From: Paracoccaceae bacterium
GTDB lineage: Bacteria > Pseudomonadota > Alphaproteobacteria > Rhodobacterales > Rhodobacteraceae
Direction of reading: 5' to 3'
Assembly (NCBI GenBank): GCA_016764835.1
Contig: JAESRD010000291.1
Coordinates: forward strand, 1 to 8,370
Length of the DNA stretch: 8,370 nt
Both the position numbers and the translations under genes were made by a program. The notes under the pieces were generated by a model that made no database searches, was not told where the DNA came from, and saw nothing but the letters and a program-made list of their open reading frames with translations. How positions within the stretch are numbered: the stretch's first letter is position 1; every line of letters begins with the position of its first letter. Of the stretch, positions 1-6,317 are shown one piece after another.

Positions 1-1
1 C

Positions 2-1825
2 GAATGGGCCGACGCGCCCGTGCTCACCGTCGAAGACGCGTTCTTGCGCTCGGTCTTGCCGGGCCGCGAGGGCAGCGATCCTATCGGGCTACATCTCGAC
101 ACAAGCGGCGTGCATTTTGACGCCTCAACCCCCAGCGATCTTGAAAAAATCTTGCTCGAGAACCCGCTGGATGACGCAGCCCTTTTGGCCCGGGCCCGCG
201 CCGCGATTGCCCAGCTGCGCGCCAATGACCTGTCTAAATACAACATCCATGACCCGGCTTTGCCACCGCCCCCCCCCGGCTATGTTCTTGTGATCGATCA
301 AACCGAAAACGACGCCTCAGTCAAAGCCTCAAAAGCCAACCGCAACCGATTTCTTGAGATGTTGTTCGTCGCCCGCGAAGAGCACCCCGCCGCCCAGATC
401 ATCATTAAGACCCACCCAGAAACCCAGCGCGGCCTGCGCGACGGTCACTACATTCCCGGCGATGGCAGCGGCGACATAACCTTTCTCGACAGCCCCGTCT
501 CGCCGTGGCAGCTGCTCGACGGCGCGATTGCGGTCTACACAGTCTCATCACAGATGGGCTTTGAGGCGATCATCGCCGGACACAAACCTGTGGTCTTTGG
601 CCAGCCCTTCTATGTCGGCTGGGGCCTCAGCGATGACCGCATGCCGGTTGACCGCCGCCAGCGCCACCTGACCCGCGCCCAGCTTTTTGCCGCCGCGATG
701 ATCCTTTATCCGCGCTGGTACGACCCGTTCCACGACCGATTATGCACGCTTGAACAAGCCATTGCCGCGCTTTCCGCCGAAACCCGCGCTTGGCGCGATG
801 ACCAAAACGGCTGGGTTGCCTCTGGCATGCGGCTATGGAAATTCGCCCCGCTCAACCAGTTTTTTGGCCGTTACAAACCCGTCCGCTTTGCCGCGACCCC
901 CGCCAAGGCGCTAGCCCAAACCGCGTCGGGGCAGCGGCTTATGGTCTGGGCCAATAAGATCACGCCTGAGCTCGCAGATGCCGTGCGGGTCGAAGATGGC
1001 TTTTTGCGCTCACGCGGTTTGGGTGCCGAACTCACCCCGCCGCTCAGCCTCGTGCTCGATGATCTTGGCATATATTTTGACCCGACGGCGCCGAGCCGCC
1101 TAGAGCAAATGATCACCAAAAGCACGGCGCTTGACCAAGGCGCACTGCTGCGGGCCGAGCGGCTGATCGCCAAATTGCGCACCTTGGGTCTCAGCAAATA
1201 TAACCAAGGCGGCGGCATACCCGAAATACCGCGCGGAAAACGGCTTATCCTCGTGCCCGGCCAAGTTGAAGACGACGCGTCAATCTTGCGCGGCGCGGGC
1301 GAGATATGCACCAATGCGGCACTCATCGCCGCCGCCCGCGGCGCCAATCCAGATGCGCTGATCCTCTATAAACCGCACCCAGATGTAGAGGCCGGGTTGC
1401 GGACAGGCGCTGTGCCAGATGCCGACCAACTGGCTGATATTGTGTTGCAAAACACTGACCCGGCGCAGATTATCGACGCGGTTGATGAGGTTTGGACCAT
1501 GACCTCGCTCATGGGGTTTGAGGCCCTTTTGCGCGGCAAAAAAGTCACCTGTCTGGGCCAGCCTTTCTATGCCGGATGGGGGCTAACGCGTGATCTCGGC
1601 CCGGCAGTGGCGCGCCGCACAGCCCGGCCCAGCCTCGCGGCTTTGGCCCATGCCACACTGATAGATTATCCGCGCTATTACGACCCGGTCACCCGGTTGC
1701 CCTGCCCGGTTGAGATTGCGGTCGAGCGTTTGGCCCAAGGTGGTGTGCCCCGGCCCGGCCGGCTCAACCGGATATTGGCAAAAGCACAGGGGCTGCGGGC
1801 CCGCTTCGCCTATCTCTGGCGCTGA
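2..1825 (+). CDS. kpsC: Capsule polysaccharide Kdo transferase KpsC, 5'-truncated by window edge
   Basis: The reading frame is open from base 2 (E-W-A-D-A-P-V-L-T-V-E-D...), so the GTG at base 20 is internal and the true start is upstream. About 607 residues are visible against roughly 675 in E. coli KpsC. Two homologous modules are seen, about bases 20-860 and 930-1825. Both carry the same ordered motifs: EDAFLRS/EDGFLRS, LSKYN twice, DQTENDAS/GQVEDDAS, KTHPE/KPHPD, SQMGFEA/SLMGFEA, GQPFYVGWGL/GQPFYAGWGL, YPRWYDP/YPRYYDP. In the known family each module is a retaining beta-Kdo glycosyltransferase. Together they alternate linkages to build the poly-Kdo linker on phosphatidylglycerol, at the cytoplasmic face of the inner membrane, before capsule export. 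KpsS and the exporter genes are not in the window and probably lie to the left. The gene converges on cmk. A nine-C tract lies at 269-277. The family call is secure; the exact linkage made is inferred. Confidence 0.93.
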   Translation, partial: EWADAPVLTVEDAFLRSVLPGREGSDPIGLHLDTSGVHFDASTPSDLEKILLENPLDDAALLARARAAIAQLRANDLSKYNIHDPALPPPPPGYVLVIDQTENDASVKASKANRNRFLEMLFVAREEHPAAQIIIKTHPETQRGLRDGHYIPGDGSGDITFLDSPVSPWQLLDGAIAVYTVSSQMGFEAIIAGHKPVVFGQPFYVGWGLSDDRMPVDRRQRHLTRAQLFAAAMILYPRWYDPFHDRLCTLEQAIAALSAETRAWRDDQNGWVASGMRLWKFAPLNQFFGRYKPVRFAATPAKALAQTASGQRLMVWANKITPELADAVRVEDGFLRSRGLGAELTPPLSLVLDDLGIYFDPTAPSRLEQMITKSTALDQGALLRAERLIAKLRTLGLSKYNQGGGIPEIPRGKRLILVPGQVEDDASILRGAGEICTNAALIAAARGANPDALILYKPHPDVEAGLRTGAVPDADQLADIVLQNTDPAQIIDAVDEVWTMTSLMGFEALLRGKKVTCLGQPFYAGWGLTRDLGPAVARRTARPSLAALAHATLIDYPRYYDPVTRLPCPVEIAVERLAQGGVPRPGRLNRILAKAQGLRARFAYLWR

Positions 1826-1836
1826 TTTTCAATTGC

Positions 1837-1849
1837 CGCCGCTGCGGCG
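1837..1849. terminator. Short GC hairpin between convergent kpsC and cmk
   Basis: CGCCGC and GCGGCG flank a single T, realistically a 5-bp stem with a CTG loop. It lies in the 24-base gap between the two convergent stop codons. The position fits a shared terminator. There is no clear T tract on either side, so intrinsic termination is uncertain. Confidence 0.25.
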
Positions 1850-2472
1850 CTAGGGCTCAAACTTGGCGCTGATCACGCCGATCGCCAGTGCGCCGGCCTC
1901 CTCAGCGCTCATATGCGTGGTATCGAGCACAACGGCATCGTCAGCCGCGATCATTGGGGCAGCATCGCGCTCAGCGTCGCGGGTATCGCGGGCAATCACA
2001 TCTGCGCGTACTTGCTCTGGGCTGATATCCAAGCCCTTGGCCACCAGCTCCGCCCAGCGCCGCTCAGCGCGCACATCGCTACTGGCCGTGACATAGAGCT
2101 TCACCTCGGCCTGCGGACAAATGACAGTGCCAATATCGCGGCCATCAAGCACAGCACCGCCTGCACGGCGGGCAAAGTTGCGCTGATAGGTCAGCAAAGC
2201 GGCGCGGACCTGCGCATTGACGGCAACAACACTGGCGGCTTGGGCGACATCGGGGCTGCGCAGATCTGTGCGGGCCAGATCATCAGCGCCAAGGCTCTGG
2301 GCGGCAAGCAACGGTTCTTGACCAGCCAGAACCCGCGCGCCAACGGCCCGGTAAAGCAGGCCAGTATCGAGATGGGCAAAGCCGAACCGCGCACAAACCA
2401 TGCGCGAGATCGTGCCCTTGCCCGCCGCCGCTGGCCCGTCAATTGGATAGTGAACTGCACATTATTTTCCAT
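1850..2472 (-). CDS. cmk: (d)CMP kinase with an apparent one-base frameshift near the 5' end
   Basis: Cytidylate kinase phosphorylates CMP and dCMP with ATP in cytoplasmic pyrimidine nucleotide recycling. The P-loop reads [13 protein letters not shown] (minus strand from base 2443). It is followed by [23 protein letters not shown] for CMP binding, and a C-terminal part rich in Asp and Arg. The frame with the P-loop has no ATG, GTG or TTG between the stop codon at 2464-2462 and the P-loop. The start region M-E-N-N-V-Q-F-T-I (ATG at 2472-2470, or GTG at 2460) lies in another frame. Only two bases (CA, 2445-2444) separate the ATC codon from the ATT codon, where one residue is expected between FTI and IDG. 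Restoring one base gives a protein of about 207 residues, normal for the family. GAGGG lies about 10 bases before the ATG. That start overlaps the upstream gene by 11 bases. The shift could be a sequence error or a real lesion; family identity is secure. Confidence 0.88.
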
Positions 2473-3004
2473 TGGTCTCAGACCCTCGCTTGGCTTGCGG
2501 TTTTACCACCCAGCTTTTAGCCAGCAGCACAAAAGCCAGCAAAATAAGCCCGTATTTGGCCATTGTCAGAAAGTTAGCCTGAACTACAAGCGCCGCATCT
2601 GGCGGCAATGGCCCGGCCATAAGCTGCATGAGTGTATAGTTTTCAGACAGATCGGCGGCGGCAAACAAGGTCGCTGCCCCAGCAGCAGCCGACGCCGCCA
2701 ATCCGCGCCCACGCCGCAACGCCAACAGCGACAGCCACAGCCCGACGCTGAGCGGAAACAACGTGTCCAACACCCGAAACGGGCCGCCATACCAGTCACG
2801 CCCAAGCGGGGTGATGGCGGTCAAATAGCCCTCGGCCGTCTCGAAACTATAGCCAAAGAAGCGCAGATCAAACGGCAGCTGCCAGCCCGCCTCTGGCAGC
2901 AGTCTCACGCCCACAACAAGCGCCAGCCCAAGCCCCGACAGGCAAGCGATAATCGCCGCCGCAACCTGCACCCGAAATGCTGTGTGCTTCTTTTTCTTTG
3001 CCAC
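2462..3004 (-). CDS. Four-helix integral membrane protein of unknown function, between aroA and cmk
   Basis: I do not recognise a named function. The 180-residue form starts at GTG (3004), four bases after the aroA stop, and begins MAKKKKH. An in-frame ATG at 3040 would add 12 residues but overlap aroA by 32 bases, so I prefer the GTG. The SD is weak either way. Hydrophobic helices are predicted at about residues 14-36, 78-96, 101-118 and 145-163, with a basic N-terminus. A 40-residue, aromatic-rich loop follows helix 1 (FFGYSF, GRDWYGGPF), and the tail is charged. The string D-L-S-E-N at 118-122, then GPLPPD and NFLTMAKYG, matches a pattern I recall from small membrane proteins of unknown function (DxxEN, later an A/K-rich last helix). 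The stop codon overlaps the start of cmk, so it is probably co-transcribed with aroA and cmk. A role in envelope biology is only a guess. Confidence 0.72.
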   Translation of the reverse strand: MAKKKKHTAFRVQVAAAIIACLSGLGLALVVGVRLLPEAGWQLPFDLRFFGYSFETAEGYLTAITPLGRDWYGGPFRVLDTLFPLSVGLWLSLLALRRGRGLAASAAAGAATLFAAADLSENYTLMQLMAGPLPPDAALVVQANFLTMAKYGLILLAFVLLAKSWVVKPQAKRGSETNGK

Positions 3005-3008
3005 GATC

Positions 3009-4361
3009 CTAACGGTTGCTGCGCTCAATCCGCGCCCCAAGCCCAGTCATCAGCGGCTCAAATATTGGGAATGAGGTGGCAATTGGCCCGCCATCATCAA
3101 GGCTGATCGGCTTGGTACTGGCAAAACCCATGATCATAAAGGCCATGGCGATACGGTGGTCTAGGCGACTCTCGACGGTCACACCGCCCGGCACATTGCC
3201 GTGGCCGCACCCCTCAACCGACCACCAATCTTCGCCCTCATCTACACTGACACCCGCAGCGCGCAGCCCAACAGCCATCGCATCGATCCGGTCACATTCC
3301 TTGACCCGCAGCTCTTTGACACCGCGCATCATGGTCACGCCTTCGGCAAAGGAGGCGACGACAGACAGCACCGGATATTCGTCGATCATGCTGGCAGCGC
3401 GGGCTGGCGGCACCTCGATCCCGCGCAGATCGGGCGAAAACTTGGCCCGCAGATCAGCCACAGGTTCGCCGCCCTCAAGCCGCTCATTCTCAAATGTCAG
3501 ATCAGCGCCCATTTCTTGCAAGGTAATGAACAGGCCCGCCCGCGTAGGGTTAAGCCCAATCGTTGGCACCAAAATATCGGAGCCTTCGGTGATCAGCGCC
3601 GCACAAACCGGAAACGCCGCCGATGACGGATCACGCGGCACGGTGATGTTTTGCGCCTTTAGCTCTGGCCGCCCAACAAGCGTGATCACCCGGCCCGCAT
3701 CCGTCACCTCGGTGCTGATCTGCGCGCCAAAGCCCGCCAGCATCCGCTCGGAATGGTCGCGCGTGGCTTCGCGCTCTATCACCACGGTTTCGCCCGGCGC
3801 GTTTAGCCCGGCCAACAGCACGGCTGATTTCACTTGCGCTGACGGTACTGGTAACGTGTAGCGCACTGGCACAGGGTCTGCGGCACCGACAAGCGCCATG
3901 GGCAATCGGCCGGCGCTGCGGCCATGCGCTTGGGTGCCAAACAGCGCCAACGGGTCGGTTATCCGGCTCATGGGGCGGCTGTTGAGCGAGGCATCGCCGG
4001 TGAACACGGCCGTGATCGGCGTGGTCGCCATGGCCCCCATAATCAACCGCACGCCAGTGCCTGAATTGCCGCAATTGATCACCTGATCTGGTTCGGCAAA
4101 ACCGCCAATGCCGACGCCGTGCACAGACCAGCTGCCCGCGCCGTGGTCAACAACCTCAGCGCCAAAGGCCCGCATCGCCGCCGCCGTATCGAGCACGTCT
4201 TGGCCCTCAAGCAGCCCTTCAATCTGGGTCTCGCCAATGCTCAGCGCGCCAAGAATAAGCGCCCGGTGCGAAATGGATTTATCGCCCGGCACATGGGCCT
4301 CGCCTTTGAGCGCGCCGCTGCGCCGTGATGTCATAGGAATGGGGGTGCCGTGGGCAGACAT
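3009..4361 (-). CDS. aroA: 3-phosphoshikimate 1-carboxyvinyltransferase (EPSP synthase, class II type)
   Basis: EPSP synthase joins phosphoenolpyruvate to shikimate-3-phosphate, the sixth step of the shikimate pathway, in the cytoplasm. The 450-residue product shows GDKSISHR (26-33, substrate-binding Lys28), the [11 protein letters not shown]-site loop (98-105), [14 protein letters not shown] (174-187), TRDHSERML (200-208), NPTRAGL (271-277), SMIDEYP (324-330, catalytic Asp327), ELRVKECDR (350-358) and LDHRIAM (400-406). Overall resemblance is to the class II enzymes such as CP4. Residue 101 is Gly, not the Ala that gives CP4 its low glyphosate sensitivity. The start chosen is the ATG at 4361, with AGAGG seven bases upstream. 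An in-frame ATG at 4439 would add 26 residues lacking family similarity. trmB ends 99 bases upstream and the membrane-protein gene starts four bases after the stop. Confidence 0.96.
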   Translation of the reverse strand: MSAHGTPIPMTSRRSGALKGEAHVPGDKSISHRALILGALSIGETQIEGLLEGQDVLDTAAAMRAFGAEVVDHGAGSWSVHGVGIGGFAEPDQVINCGNSGTGVRLIMGAMATTPITAVFTGDASLNSRPMSRITDPLALFGTQAHGRSAGRLPMALVGAADPVPVRYTLPVPSAQVKSAVLLAGLNAPGETVVIEREATRDHSERMLAGFGAQISTEVTDAGRVITLVGRPELKAQNITVPRDPSSAAFPVCAALITEGSDILVPTIGLNPTRAGLFITLQEMGADLTFENERLEGGEPVADLRAKFSPDLRGIEVPPARAASMIDEYPVLSVVASFAEGVTMMRGVKELRVKECDRIDAMAVGLRAAGVSVDEGEDWWSVEGCGHGNVPGGVTVESRLDHRIAMAFMIMGFASTKPISLDDGGPIATSFPIFEPLMTGLGARIERSNR

Positions 4362-4396
4362 AGGGGGCCTCTTTGGTTTGTTATTGCCTTTTAGGC

Positions 4397-4417
4397 CCCT
4401 GTTCTTAGACCACAGGG
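4397..4417 (-). promoter_or_regulatory. Inverted repeat in the trmB-aroA gap
   Basis: CCCTGT (4397-4402) and ACAGGG (4412-4417) form a perfect 6-bp stem around a 9-base loop. It lies midway in the 99-base gap before aroA. No T tract follows on the minus strand, which makes a standard terminator unlikely. It could be an RNA stem in the aroA leader or an operator. No convincing -35/-10 pair was found here. Confidence 0.3.
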
Positions 4418-4460
4418 CGCGCCGCGTAAATCGCCCCAAACGGGCCTAGCTGCGATGACC

Positions 4461-5171
4461 CTATTTCCGGTGAAAGGTCAGGTAATGCGGTCTGCGACCC
4501 TCGCGCAGGGCTTTTTGCTCATAGCGGGTCGAATGCCAGTCTTGCCATGGCTGATCATCGGGCAGGTTTGCGCGCACAAAACCGGCCTTTGGCACCTCGC
4601 GCAAGGTTTGCACAACATATGACGGGATGTCGGTGGCCACGCGCAACTCAGCGCCGGGCTTCATCACCCGTGCGAGCGGCAGCAGATGCTCTGGTGTCAC
4701 AAACCGGCGCCGGTGGTGGCGGGTTTTGGGCCATGGGTCAGGATAGTTGAGAAACACCTTTGAGATCGAGCCATCAGCAATGATATCAAACAGGTCACGC
4801 ACATCGCCGGGGTGGATAGAGACATTGGCCACATCAGCCGCTCGCAACTTGCCCAGCAACATGGCGACGCCGTTCACAAACGGCTCACAGCCGATCAGGG
4901 TAATGTCAGGGTTTTGCGCGGCCATGGCCACAAAGTGTTCACCGCCGCCAAAGCCGATTTCCAGCCAGATATCACGCCCGCCAAAATGCGTCGCCAGATT
5001 GAGCGGTAGACGGTCAGGGTTGTCAGCGCGGCTGACGGCTTCAAGCGTCAACGGCGCGAGATCATTTTCCAAATAGTCATTTTGCGCAGCACGAATGGTC
5101 TTGCCACGAAAGCGGCCATAAAAGTTGCGCCACGGCGTGCCGTTTGGGTGGTTTGAGCCAGAATTATCCAT
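4461..5171 (-). CDS. trmB: tRNA (guanine-N7-)-methyltransferase TrmB
   Basis: TrmB uses S-adenosylmethionine to methylate N7 of guanine-46 in the variable loop of many tRNAs. The 236-residue product is of usual length. It contains the SAM-binding loop LEIGFGGGEH (70-79), an acidic residue ending the second strand (GCEPF, 94-98), HPGDVRDL (120-127), the family signature YPDPWPKTRHHRRRF (143-157), ELRVATD (175-181) and the C-terminal STRYEQKAL (214-222). The N-terminal RNFYGRFRGK is also typical of the family in alphaproteobacteria. The ATG start has GAGG seven bases upstream, and that SD lies in the 3' arm of a perfect hairpin (5174-5193). The gene is 101 bases downstream of the YbjN gene and 99 bases upstream of aroA. 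Shared transcription is possible but not shown. Confidence 0.96.
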   Translation of the reverse strand: MDNSGSNHPNGTPWRNFYGRFRGKTIRAAQNDYLENDLAPLTLEAVSRADNPDRLPLNLATHFGGRDIWLEIGFGGGEHFVAMAAQNPDITLIGCEPFVNGVAMLLGKLRAADVANVSIHPGDVRDLFDIIADGSISKVFLNYPDPWPKTRHHRRRFVTPEHLLPLARVMKPGAELRVATDIPSYVVQTLREVPKAGFVRANLPDDQPWQDWHSTRYEQKALREGRRPHYLTFHRK

Positions 5172-5173
5172 GC

Positions 5174-5193
5174 CCGGCCTCTAACAAGGCCGG
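5174..5193 (-). promoter_or_regulatory. Hairpin covering the trmB Shine-Dalgarno
   Basis: On the minus strand CCGGCCT (5193-5187) and AGGCCGG (5180-5174) pair perfectly around a TGTTAG loop. The 3' arm begins with the AGG of AGAGG, the likely trmB SD, and ends two bases before the ATG. Folding would hide part of the ribosome-binding site. Whether it is regulatory is inference. Confidence 0.45.
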
Positions 5194-5201
5194 ACCATGG
5201 C

Positions 5202-5270
5202 GGCAAGCCGCCTGTTGGTTTATTGGCAAGCCGCCTGTTGGTTTATTGGCAAGCCGTCCGTTTGTTTAGC
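5202..5270. repeat. 23-bp tandem repeat, two exact copies and a diverged third
   Basis: Bases 5202-5224 and 5225-5247 are identical 23-mers starting GGCAAGCCG and ending GGTTTATT. Bases 5248-5270 keep GGCAAGCCG and then diverge (about 18 of 23 match). The array fills the gap between the YbjN stop and trmB. At its edge, GGCGGC-AA-GCCGCC (5199-5212) is an inverted repeat. A 23-bp period does not keep a reading frame. It looks like slippage-prone intergenic DNA rather than a CRISPR, since there are no spacers. Confidence 0.85.
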
Positions 5271-5272
5271 CG

Positions 5273-5776
5273 CTAGGCCCGCCCATAGGCTTCGCAAATG
5301 GCGACTTGCAGCGCATCGGCCGGGCTGCGGTCGGTCCATGAAACCAGCTGAAAGGCCGGGTAGAAACGCTCGGCGTTCTTCACCGCAGCACCAATCATCG
5401 TATCAATCTGCTCTGGGCTGGCGACTTGGTTGCCAGCAAGAGCCAAACCGTAGCGGAAAACCATCAGATTTTGCTCTTCCCACCATGTAAAGCTGCCGGT
5501 CCAACATGTGTCGTTGATCCGGTTGAGCAGATCATAAAGGGCTGGCAGTTTCTCGACAGGTGGCTCCATCTCGAAGGTGCAAATCAGCCGCAGGGTCTGA
5601 TCATGCTCGGCCCAAGCCAATGTCAGCGAATAGGTCCGCCACTGGCCTTCGACAGCCATGGCGATCTGATCATCAGCGATCCGGTCAAATTCCCAGTCGT
5701 GATGCGCTGCGATATGCTCCACCAGATCAATCGGGTGAAGATCATCGGCTTCGGAAAACTGCTCTAACGATCGCAT
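5273..5776 (-). CDS. YbjN domain-containing protein
   Basis: A soluble protein of 167 residues matching the YbjN (DUF1790) family of alphaproteobacteria. Recognisable stretches are PIDLVEHIAAHHDWEFDR near the N-terminus, then IAMAVEGQWRTYSLTLAW, LRLICTFEMEPP (62-73), LYDLLNRIND (80-89), GSFTWWEEQNLMVFRYGL and a C-terminal helix with MIGAAVKNAERFYPAFQLV. This alternating beta and helix layout resembles the chaperone-like fold proposed for the family. No signal peptide or membrane segment is seen. The biochemical role is not known; E. coli YbjN has been linked to stress and motility phenotypes. The ATG at 5776 has a strong SD (AGGTGAGG) about six bases upstream. That SD adjoins a possible leader stem. 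In related genomes this gene often neighbours proC, which is not present next to it here. Confidence 0.88.
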   Translation of the reverse strand: MRSLEQFSEADDLHPIDLVEHIAAHHDWEFDRIADDQIAMAVEGQWRTYSLTLAWAEHDQTLRLICTFEMEPPVEKLPALYDLLNRINDTCWTGSFTWWEEQNLMVFRYGLALAGNQVASPEQIDTMIGAAVKNAERFYPAFQLVSWTDRSPADALQVAICEAYGRA

Positions 5777-5786
5777 CTTGGCCTCA

Positions 5787-5900
5787 CCTGCTTGGCGCGG
5801 GGTTGCCCCCGTTCGCTATGTATCTGCTCAATAAGCTGTGGGTTCGCCCAGCAGCTCTACGAGATATGGTAGGCGGCGCAGGGCGAACCTGTAAAGCAGG
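5787..5900 (-). promoter_or_regulatory. Structured 5' leader of the YbjN gene, possible SD masking
   Basis: On the minus strand three nested or enclosed pairings are visible. CCTGCTT (5900-5894) pairs with AAGCAGG (5793-5787). Inside it GGTTCGCCC (5889-5881) pairs with GGGCGAACC (5849-5841). A hairpin CGGGG-loop-CCCCG spans 5811-5798. The outer 3' arm ends with the AGG that starts the SD (AGGTGAGG). The arrangement is riboswitch-like in layout, but it matches no class I know, and single-sequence pairing may be chance. Confidence 0.35.
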
Positions 5901-5968
5901 AAGTTGGGGATAAGAGGCGGTTTGTTGGGTTTTTTGCGGCAAAACGCGCTGGCAATGACCTTGCGGCT

Positions 5969-5998
5969 TGTATAGCCGGGCCAGAGGCTGCGCCACAA
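5969..5998 (-). promoter_or_regulatory. Candidate promoter for the YbjN gene
   Basis: On the minus strand TTGTGG (5998-5993) and TATACA (5974-5969) are spaced by 18 bases. This would give a leader of about 185 bases. Each box matches consensus only partly, and the -10 box lies in a short CGGCT/AGCCG inverted repeat, so support is weak. Confidence 0.3.
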
Positions 5999-6093
5999 AT
6001 CATGGGAGAGTGCCGCCTCAAAACGTGGCTATTGCTCGTCCATTTGCCTGCTAAGATCATAGCCGGGTTAAGGCTAAACCTGAGCGAGGGCAG

Positions 6094-6240
6094 ATGAACA
6101 TTAAGGATAGACTAGACGCCGCGCTGGGCGCGTTTTCAGAGCCAATCGACCAGCTCACGCAGGTGATGCTCCAGATTGATGACCCAGATCATAGGCAGCG
6201 CATGGACACCAAGATCAAAGAATGGTGTGCCTACTGGTAG
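6094..6240 (+). CDS. Possible small protein of 48 residues, unknown
   Basis: An ATG with GAGGG five bases upstream opens 48 codons ending in TAG. The product begins MNIKDRLDAALGAF and ends with TKIKEWCAYW. It is hydrophilic, rich in Asp, Gln and Met, and probably mostly helical, with no signal peptide or membrane segment. It is convergent with ubiK (77-base gap). Against it being a gene: several codons are AGA, AGG, CTA and ATT, and third positions are less GC-rich than in neighbouring genes. I recognise no family. It may be a recent or foreign small gene, a remnant, or a chance ORF. Confidence 0.35.
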   Translation: MNIKDRLDAALGAFSEPIDQLTQVMLQIDDPDHRQRMDTKIKEWCAYW

Positions 6241-6317
6241 ACATAGAGTATTCGTCAGGCAGTTGGCGGGCGGAAAATCCCGAATAGGGCAGCCCGGTGA
6301 TGCGCCAAACGCCCGCT

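Larger units (their letters stand above)
5777..6317. other. Long intergenic stretch between the YbjN gene and ubiK
   Basis: Only about 48 codons of this 540-base stretch give a plausible ORF (6094-6240). The near side holds the leader and a candidate promoter of the YbjN gene. Small inverted repeats include TTTTGC-G-GCAAAA (5932-5944), CGGCT-TGTAT-AGCCG (5965-5979) and TAGCC-GGGTTAA-GGCTA (6060-6076). Minus-strand ORFs at 5784-5996 and 5857-6060 resemble no protein family I know. I see no tRNA, insertion sequence or clear terminator. Confidence 0.6.

Noticed and set aside
2458..2462. TAATG stop-start overlap as the cmk start (ATG at 2462)
   Set aside because: That frame reads only seven codons before TGA and matches neither the N-terminal peptide nor the P-loop frame.
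1913..3106. Plus-strand ORF of 397 codons
   Set aside because: It lies antisense to cmk, the membrane protein and the end of aroA. Its product is rich in Gln, Arg and His with no family features, typical of a GC-rich shadow frame.
3016..3861. Plus-strand ORF of 281 codons opposite aroA
   Set aside because: The product is a low-complexity Ser/Thr/Pro-rich string, and the minus-strand frame is unmistakably AroA.
5202..5270. CRISPR array
   Set aside because: The repeats are contiguous with no spacers and no cas genes are present.
5851..5863. 13-base identity (GCAGCTCTACGAG) with lgt at 7262-7274
   Set aside because: A single match of this length is expected by chance in a window of this size, and the flanks do not match.
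5784..6060. Two overlapping minus-strand ORFs in the intergenic stretch
   Set aside because: Neither has recognisable motifs, both lack convincing starts, and one overlaps the candidate leader of the YbjN gene.
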